A stretch of 64,000 nt of DNA, taken from Mycobacterium sp. ACS4054. GTDB taxonomy: Bacteria > Actinomycetota > Actinomycetes > Mycobacteriales > Mycobacteriaceae. A program made the position numbers and the translations under genes. The notes under the pieces are model-generated. The model ran no database searches, had not been told where the DNA came from, and saw only the letters and a program-made list of their open reading frames with translations. The stretch is taken from assembly GCF_001667275.1 (NCBI RefSeq), contig NZ_LZHV01000060.1, positions 1 through 64,000 of the forward strand. Direction: 5' to 3'. This document shows, in pieces, positions 58,597-64,000 of this stretch. Positions within the stretch are counted from its first letter, which is position 1; every line of letters starts with the position of its first letter.

Positions 58597-60066
58597 CTAC
58601 CCGCCGACCGTTTCGCGCGCGGCGCGTAGCCGCAGCAAGCTGCGCTCGCGGCCGAGCAGCTCCAGCGATTCGAACAACGGCGGGCTGACCGTCGTTCCCG
58701 TGGCGGCGACCCTGATCGGGCCAAAGGCCTTGCGCGGTTTGAGGCCCAGGCCGTCGATGAGCGCGGACTTGAGGGCGGACTCGATGTCGGCGGTCGTCCA
58801 GTCCGCCACGCCGTCCAGCGCGGTCAGCGCCGCGTCCAGCACCGCGGCCGCGTCCGCCCCGAGTTCCTTGGCGGCGGCCTTGGGCTCGATGGCGTATTCG
58901 TCGTCGTTGAGGAACTTCAGCAGCTCCCACGCGTCGGCGAGCACGACGATGCGCGTCTGCACCAGGTCCGCGGCCGTGGCGAACGCAGCTTCGTCCAATC
59001 CGAGGCGGTGGCCGTGCGCCTCGAAGTAGGCACGCAACCGGCCGGCGAAGTCCGCCGGCTCGAGCATCCGGATGTGCTCGCCGTTGAGCGCGTCGGCCTT
59101 CTTCTGGTCGAACCGCGCGGGATTGGAATTGACGTTCACGACGTCGAAGGCGGCCACCATCTCGTCGAGAGTGAACAGGTCGTGGTCGTCGGCGATGGCC
59201 CAGCCGAGCAGCGCGAGGTAATTGAGCAGCCCCTCGGGGATGAAGCCGCGGTCGCGGTGGGCGAACAGGTTCGACTGCGGGTCGCGCTTGGAGAGTTTCT
59301 TGGTTCCCTCCCCCAATACCGTTGGCAGGTGGGCGAACTCCGGGATGCGCTCGGCGACGCCGATCCGGATCAGCGACTGGTACAGCGCGAGCTGCCGCGG
59401 GGTCGACGGCAGCAGGTCCTCGCCCCGCAGCACGTGGGTGATTTTCATCAACGCGTCGTCGCACGGATTGACCAAGGTGTACAACGGATCTCCGTTGGCG
59501 CGGGTCAACGCGAAGTCCGGCACGGAGCCCGCGGCGAAGTTGGTAGGCCCGCGCACGAGGTCGTTCCAGCCGAGGTCTTCGTCGGGCATCCGCAGCCGCA
59601 CCACCGGCTTGCGGCCCTCGGCGAGGAACGCGGCGCGTTGCGCATCGGTCAGCTGCCGGTCGAAGTTGTCGTAACCCAGTTTCGGGTTGCGGCCCGCCGC
59701 GATGTGGCGCGCCTCGACCTCTTCCGGGGTCGAGAACGCGTAGTAGGCCTCGCCCGCCTCGAGCAGCTTGGCCACCACGTCGCGGTAGATCTCTTTGCGC
59801 AGCGACTGGCGGTACGGGCCGTAGGGCCCGCCGACCTCCGGGCCCTCGTCCCAGTCCAGGCCGAGCCAACGCAGCGCGTCGAGCAGCGCCAGATAGCTTT
59901 CCTCGCTGTCACGTTCGGCGTCGGTGTCCTCGATGCGAAAGACGAAGGTGCCGCCGGTGTGCCGGGCATAGGCCCAGTTGAACAGCGCGGTGCGAACCAT
60001 CCCGACGTGCGGGGTGCCCGTGGGCGACGGGCAGAACCTGACGCGGACTTTCGTTTCGTCGGTCAC
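58597..60066 (-). CDS. gltX: Glutamyl-tRNA synthetase
   Basis: GltX charges tRNA-Glu, and in mycobacteria also tRNA-Gln, whose glutamate is then amidated by GatCAB. It is 489 aa (490 in M. tuberculosis). The class I signature HIGH appears as HVGM at 20-23 in PSPTGTPHVGM, and the KMSKS loop as KKLSKRD. The GTG start overlaps the stop of the upstream FAH-family gene. Both of its likely tRNA substrates lie immediately downstream on the same strand. Confidence 0.97.
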   Translation of the reverse strand: MTDETKVRVRFCPSPTGTPHVGMVRTALFNWAYARHTGGTFVFRIEDTDAERDSEESYLALLDALRWLGLDWDEGPEVGGPYGPYRQSLRKEIYRDVVAKLLEAGEAYYAFSTPEEVEARHIAAGRNPKLGYDNFDRQLTDAQRAAFLAEGRKPVVRLRMPDEDLGWNDLVRGPTNFAAGSVPDFALTRANGDPLYTLVNPCDDALMKITHVLRGEDLLPSTPRQLALYQSLIRIGVAERIPEFAHLPTVLGEGTKKLSKRDPQSNLFAHRDRGFIPEGLLNYLALLGWAIADDHDLFTLDEMVAAFDVVNVNSNPARFDQKKADALNGEHIRMLEPADFAGRLRAYFEAHGHRLGLDEAAFATAADLVQTRIVVLADAWELLKFLNDDEYAIEPKAAAKELGADAAAVLDAALTALDGVADWTTADIESALKSALIDGLGLKPRKAFGPIRVAATGTTVSPPLFESLELLGRERSLLRLRAARETVGG

Positions 60067-60860
60067 GACTTTCCCTTACGGACCACGGGATTGGACAGCG
60101 TGCCGATCCCCTCGATGGTGATGGCGACGGTGTCGCCGTCCTCGATCGGACCGACGCCGGCGGGGGTTCCGGTGAGGATCAGGTCGCCGGGCAGCAGCGT
60201 CATCACGGCCGAGATCCATTCAACGATCGCACCGATGTCGTGGATCATCAGCGAGGTCCGGCTGTGTTGCTTGACCTCGCCGTTGACCTCGGTTCGGATT
60301 TCGAGGTCCGCAGGGTCGACATCGGTGACGATCCACGGCCCGACCGGGCAGAACGTGTCGTGCCCTTTCGCCCGGGTCCATTGGCCGTCGGCCTTCTGTT
60401 GGTCGCGGGCCGACACGTCGTTGCCGATGGTGTAGCCGAGGATGCTGTCGGCGGCTTCGGCGGCCGAGACGTCCTTGCAGGGCCGGCCGATGACGGCCGC
60501 CAACTCCCCCTCGAAATGCACCGGTGATGCGTTGGCCGGCAACCGAATCGGCACGTTCGGGCCGATGATGGCCGTGTTGGGCTTGAGGAAGATGATGGGG
60601 TCCGGCGCCGCCGGGCCGGTCAGCTCGGTCATCTCCGCGATGTGATCGGTGTAGTTCTTGCCGATGCAGACCACCTTGCTCGCCAATATCGGGGCCAGCA
60701 GCCGCACATCGGCAAGCGGCCACGACCGGCCGGTGAAGTTCGGCGTGCCAAAGGGATGCTCGGCGATTTCGCGGGCGACCATTGCAGCGGGATCGGCGAG
60801 TTCGCCCTCGATGCTGACGAAGGCGACACCGTCGGGGCTGGCGATTCGACCAAGGCGCAT
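60063..60860 (-). CDS. Fumarylacetoacetate hydrolase-family protein
   Basis: This 265-aa protein of the FAH superfamily (Rv2993c type) includes hydratases and decarboxylases of 2-oxo acids such as 2-hydroxyhepta-2,4-diene-1,7-dioate isomerase. Family motifs are CIGKNYTDHIAEM, the metal-binding VHFEGELAAVIGR with its Glu pair, GYTIGNDVSARDQQ and TLLPGDLILTGTPAGVG. ATG 60860 starts the typical N-terminus MRLGRIASPDG. It is coupled to gltX by a GTGA overlap, although their functions seem unrelated. Confidence 0.9.
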   Translation of the reverse strand: MRLGRIASPDGVAFVSIEGELADPAAMVAREIAEHPFGTPNFTGRSWPLADVRLLAPILASKVVCIGKNYTDHIAEMTELTGPAAPDPIIFLKPNTAIIGPNVPIRLPANASPVHFEGELAAVIGRPCKDVSAAEAADSILGYTIGNDVSARDQQKADGQWTRAKGHDTFCPVGPWIVTDVDPADLEIRTEVNGEVKQHSRTSLMIHDIGAIVEWISAVMTLLPGDLILTGTPAGVGPIEDGDTVAITIEGIGTLSNPVVRKGKS

Positions 60861-60969
60861 TTCGTTGAGCCTACTAATGAGGCGTAGCAGGCGGCATAGC
60901 CGGGCATCGCATCTGAGGCCGCCGCGCAAGCCTCACCAGCATTTTCACCTGTTTGTGCAAGCATGGGGA

Positions 60970-62274
60970 ATGCAAACGGACGCGGCCCCCACGCGCGAGC
61001 TGGGCGCGGCCGGGCGCTGGTCCATCATGGTGGTATCGCTGATCGCCACCGCGAGTTCCTTCCTCTTCATCAACGGCGTCGCGTTCCTCATTCCCTCGCT
61101 GCAATCAGCGCGCGGAATCCCGCTCGACGAAGCCGGTCTGCTTTCCTCGATGCCCAGCTGGGGCATGGTGGTCACCCTGGTGTTGTGGGGCTACGTACTG
61201 GACCGGGTGGGCGAGCGTCTGGTGATGGCCGCGGGCTCGGCGCTCACCGCGGTGGCGGCCTTCGCCGCAGCGTCGGCGCATTCGATGGTGCTGATGGCCG
61301 TCTACCTGTTCCTCGGCGGCATGGCCGCGGCCAGTTGCAACACCGCCGGCGGGCGGCTGGTGTCGGCGTGGTTCCCGCCGGAGCAACGCGGCCTGGCCAT
61401 GGGCTTCCGCCAAACCGCGCAACCCCTCGGAATCGCCTTGGGGGCACTGGTGATTCCGGAGTTGGCCGAGCACGGCCCCAGCTCGGGGCTCAGGTTCACC
61501 GCGTTGGCGTGCGCGTTGGGCGCGGTGGCCAGCGCGGTCGGCATCATCGATCCGCCCCGAAAGCCGCGGGCCGACGCCACCGTCTCGGAACTCGCCAGCC
61601 CGTACCGAGGATCGTTGACACTGTGGCGAATTCACGCGGTGGCGGGTCTGATGATGGTGCCGCAGACGGTAACCGTGACGTTCATGCTGGTCTGGCTGAT
61701 CAAGAATCTGCACTGGTCGGTCGCGGCCGCCGGCAGCCTGGTCACCCTCTCGCAGCTGCTGGGCGCGATCGGCCGCGTCCTGGTGGGCCGCTGGTCGGAC
61801 CGGATCGGGTCGCGGATGCGACCGGTCCGCATCATCGCGATCGCCGCCGCCGTCACCCTGTTCCTGTTGGCCTGGGCCGACTTTCTGAACTCGGGCTATC
61901 AGGCGCCCCTGATGGTGGTGATCTCGGTGATCGCCGTGCTCGACAACGGGTTAGAGGCCACGGCCATCACCGAATTCGCCGGACCCTTCTGGAGTGGCCG
62001 CGCGCTGGGCATCCAGAACACCACGCAACGGGTGATGGCGGGCGTCGCGCCACCGCTGTTCGGCGCGCTGATCACCGCCGCGAAATATCCGAACGCGTGG
62101 ATACTGTGCGGACTGTTCCCGGTCGCCGCGGTGCCGCTGGTGCCGGCGCGGTTGCTCCCGCCGGGACTGGAAACTACAGCGCGGCGGCAATCCGTTCGCC
62201 GACTCCGGTGGTGGCGAGCCGTTCGTTCCCACGCGTCGCCAGATAGGTCTCGACCGCCCGGTCCACCCGGCTAG
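60970..62274 (+). CDS. Major facilitator superfamily transporter
   Basis: This is a 434-aa MFS protein with about 12 membrane segments (Rv2994 type). The cytoplasmic loop between helices 2 and 3 reads GYVLDRVGERLVM, an MFS signature variant, and its counterpart in the second half is GRWSDRIGSRM. The substrate is unknown. ATG 60970 follows GGGGA. The final roughly 35 residues after LLPPGLE are Arg- and Pro-rich and are encoded opposite the leuB 3' end, giving a 101-bp convergent overlap; the tail is probably not part of the conserved fold. Confidence 0.85.
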   Translation: MQTDAAPTRELGAAGRWSIMVVSLIATASSFLFINGVAFLIPSLQSARGIPLDEAGLLSSMPSWGMVVTLVLWGYVLDRVGERLVMAAGSALTAVAAFAAASAHSMVLMAVYLFLGGMAAASCNTAGGRLVSAWFPPEQRGLAMGFRQTAQPLGIALGALVIPELAEHGPSSGLRFTALACALGAVASAVGIIDPPRKPRADATVSELASPYRGSLTLWRIHAVAGLMMVPQTVTVTFMLVWLIKNLHWSVAAAGSLVTLSQLLGAIGRVLVGRWSDRIGSRMRPVRIIAIAAAVTLFLLAWADFLNSGYQAPLMVVISVIAVLDNGLEATAITEFAGPFWSGRALGIQNTTQRVMAGVAPPLFGALITAAKYPNAWILCGLFPVAAVPLVPARLLPPGLETTARRQSVRRLRWWRAVRSHASPDRSRPPGPPG

Positions 62275-63184
62275 CGGCTTCGTCCTCACCGAGGTGGGCG
62301 AGCAGCAACGCCACCGACATGATCGCGGCGGTCGGGTCGGCGATGCCCTGACCCGCGATGTCCGGCGCGCTGCCGTGCACCGGCTCGAACATCGATGGAT
62401 TGGTCCGGGTGGCGTCGATATTTCCGCTGGCGGCCAAGCCAATTCCCCCGCACACCGCCGCCGCCAGGTCCGTGATGATGTCGCCGAACAGGTTGTCGGT
62501 GACGATCACATCGAAGCGCCCGGGGTCGGTGACCATGAAAATGGTGGCGGCGTCGACGTGTTGGTAGGCGACCTCGACGCCGGGGTAGTCCTGCCCGACC
62601 TCGGCGACGATCCGCGCCCACAGCTTGCCGGCGAAGGTCAGCACGTTGGTCTTGTGCACCAGCGTCAGGTGTTTGCGGCGGCGCTGCGCGCGTTCGAATG
62701 CGTCGGCCACCACGCGGCGCACGCCGAACGCCGTGTTGAGGCTGACCTCGGTGGCCACCTCGTGGGGCGTGCCGGTTCGGATCGCACCACCCGTGCCGGT
62801 GTATGGGCCTTCGGTGCCCTCGCGCACGACGACGAAGTCGATGCCGGGGTTTCCGGCGAGCGGGCTGCTCACCCCGGGATACAGCCGCCCCGGTCGCAGG
62901 TTGACGTGATGATCCAGCTCAAAACGCAACCGCAGCAACAGGCCCCGCTCCAGCACGCCGCTGGGCACCGACGGATCGCCGATCGCACCGAGCAGGATGG
63001 CGTCGTGCTGGCGCAGCTCGGCGAGCACCGATTCCGGCAGCAGTTCACCGCTGGCGTGATACCGCCGGGCGCCCAGGTCGTATTCCGTCTTTTCGACACC
63101 GGGCAGCACCGCGTCGAGGACCTTGACGGCCTCGGCCGTGACTTCCGGCCCGATGCCGTCGCCGCCGATCACCGCGAGCCTCAC
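62174..63184 (-). CDS. leuB: 3-isopropylmalate dehydrogenase
   Basis: LeuB oxidatively decarboxylates 3-isopropylmalate in leucine synthesis. It is 336 aa, as in M. tuberculosis, with a GTG start. GGDGIGPEV, the substrate-binding Arg residues in LLLRLRFELDHHVNLRPGRLY, VREGTEGPYTG, the lysine in VHKTNVL, DNLFGDIITDLAA and EPVHGSAPDIAG are all present. The start overlaps the serA stop (GTGA), so serA-leuB are coupled. Confidence 0.97.
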   Translation of the reverse strand: MRLAVIGGDGIGPEVTAEAVKVLDAVLPGVEKTEYDLGARRYHASGELLPESVLAELRQHDAILLGAIGDPSVPSGVLERGLLLRLRFELDHHVNLRPGRLYPGVSSPLAGNPGIDFVVVREGTEGPYTGTGGAIRTGTPHEVATEVSLNTAFGVRRVVADAFERAQRRRKHLTLVHKTNVLTFAGKLWARIVAEVGQDYPGVEVAYQHVDAATIFMVTDPGRFDVIVTDNLFGDIITDLAAAVCGGIGLAASGNIDATRTNPSMFEPVHGSAPDIAGQGIADPTAAIMSVALLLAHLGEDEAASRVDRAVETYLATRGNERLATTGVGERIAAAL

Positions 63185-64000
63185 GACAGATCAACCACCT
63201 CAAGCTTGTTCGCGCCCACCGCCGCGCCGATCGCCGACCGCACCTCGCTCGGCACGTCCCGATCCAGCCGCAGCAGGATCGTCGCGCCCGGGCCTTCGGC
63301 GTCCTCGGACAGCTGCGCGGCTTGGATGTTCACGCCCGCCGAACCGAGCAGGGTGCCGATCTTGCCCAGCGCCCCGGGCTCATCGGCGTAGTTGATCACC
63401 AGGTTGGTGCCCTGGGCGCGCAGATCAAAGTTGCGGCCGTTGATCTGCACGATCTTTTCCACCAACTGCGGCCCGGACAGCGTGCCGGCGACGTTGACGG
63501 CGGTGCCGTCGTGAGCGACGGCGCGGACGTCGACGACGCTGCGGTGGTTCGGACTTTCGGAGGCGGTGGCGAGCTCGGCGGTGACGCCGCGCTCTTCGGC
63601 CAGCGCCGGCGCGTTGACGAAGGTGACCGGACCCTCCACCACCGCCGAGAACAGCCCACGCAGAGCCGAAAGCTTCAGCACCTCAACGTCTTCGGACGCC
63701 AGCTCGCCGCGCACCTGAACCGACACCGATACCGGCGGCCCGTCGGACAGCGAGGCGGCCAGCACCCCGAGCTTGCGCACCAGGTCCAGCCAGGGCGCCA
63801 CCTCCTCGTTGACCGCACCGCCGCCGACGTTCACGGCATCGGGAACGAATTCCCCGGCCAGCGCGAGCTTCACGCTCTCGGCGACGTCGGTGCCCGCCCG
63901 GTCCTGGGCCTCGGAGGTCGACGCACCCAGGTGCGGGGTCACCACCACCTGGGGCAGCTCGAACAGCGGGCTATCGGTGCACGGCTCCTTGGCGAACACG
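63181..64000 (-). CDS. serA: D-3-phosphoglycerate dehydrogenase, C-terminal part (5' end outside window)
   Basis: The last 273 codons of SerA, the first enzyme of serine synthesis, are seen; the frame is open to the window edge. LPQVVVTPHLGASTSEAQDRAG holds the catalytic His of the 2-hydroxyacid dehydrogenase domain. After it come the intervening (ASB) domain and the C-terminal ACT domain (TNLVINYADEPGALGKIGTLLGSAGVNI), which together mark the long SerA form regulated by serine in mycobacteria. Confidence 0.95.
   Translation of the reverse strand, partial: VFAKEPCTDSPLFELPQVVVTPHLGASTSEAQDRAGTDVAESVKLALAGEFVPDAVNVGGGAVNEEVAPWLDLVRKLGVLAASLSDGPPVSVSVQVRGELASEDVEVLKLSALRGLFSAVVEGPVTFVNAPALAEERGVTAELATASESPNHRSVVDVRAVAHDGTAVNVAGTLSGPQLVEKIVQINGRNFDLRAQGTNLVINYADEPGALGKIGTLLGSAGVNIQAAQLSEDAEGPGATILLRLDRDVPSEVRSAIGAAVGANKLEVVDLS

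Overview
The window looks like the chromosome of a slow-growing Mycobacterium: about two-thirds or more G+C, many GTG starts, 4-base ATGA/GTGA gene overlaps, MIRU-like repeats, and long stretches in the same order as the Mycobacterium tuberculosis genome. The species cannot be named from this sequence alone. Ortholog names below come from remembered family sequences and gene order, not from a search.

Left part (1-25.3 kb). This is the distal half of a phthiocerol dimycocerosate (PDIM/DIM) locus: the 3' end of ppsC, then ppsD, ppsE, the drrABC exporter, the acyltransferase papA5, and the convergent mycocerosic acid synthase mas. PpsC-E finish the phthiocerol chain, Mas makes the multimethyl-branched acids, PapA5 esterifies the two, and DrrABC takes part in export. 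PpsD has no enoyl reductase domain. A gene of the trans-acting enoyl reductase family (Rv2953-like) lies at 26-27.3 kb and would supply that step. The fadD28-mmpL7-lppX-pks15/1 block that follows mas in M. tuberculosis is absent here. Mas is instead followed directly by an Rv2963-like permease behind a perfect palindrome of the copper-sensor (CsoR/RicR) type.

Middle part (25.3-37.5 kb). A flavodoxin-like gene and the trans-enoyl reductase occupy the place of purU. They are followed by coaD, rsmD, a VKOR/DsbA disulfide pair, lipN, an aldo-keto reductase preceded by the decayed tail of a second copy, a secreted HNH protein, recG, an intact FakA/DAK-like protein and rpmB. The pyruvate carboxylase gene expected between rsmD and the VKOR gene is missing.

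Accessory segment (37.5-44.1 kb). Three short-chain dehydrogenases (one of the mycofactocin-associated type), an NTF2/SnoaL-like protein, an uncharacterised two-repeat protein, a nitroreductase and a 13E12-type HNH protein are inserted between rpmB and the quinone oxidoreductase-ung pair. A 54-bp tandem repeat flanks the segment and recurs at 47.5 kb in the opposite orientation.

Right part (44.2-64 kb). This is conserved housekeeping sequence: ung, thiL, a DUF3515 protein, ddlA, gpsA, fbiD, ppk, mutT1, a bidirectional terminator, hupB, leuD, leuC, an IclR regulator, an FDOR/PPOX protein, tRNA-Glu and tRNA-Gln next to gltX, an FAH-family protein, an MFS transporter, leuB and the 3' end of serA.
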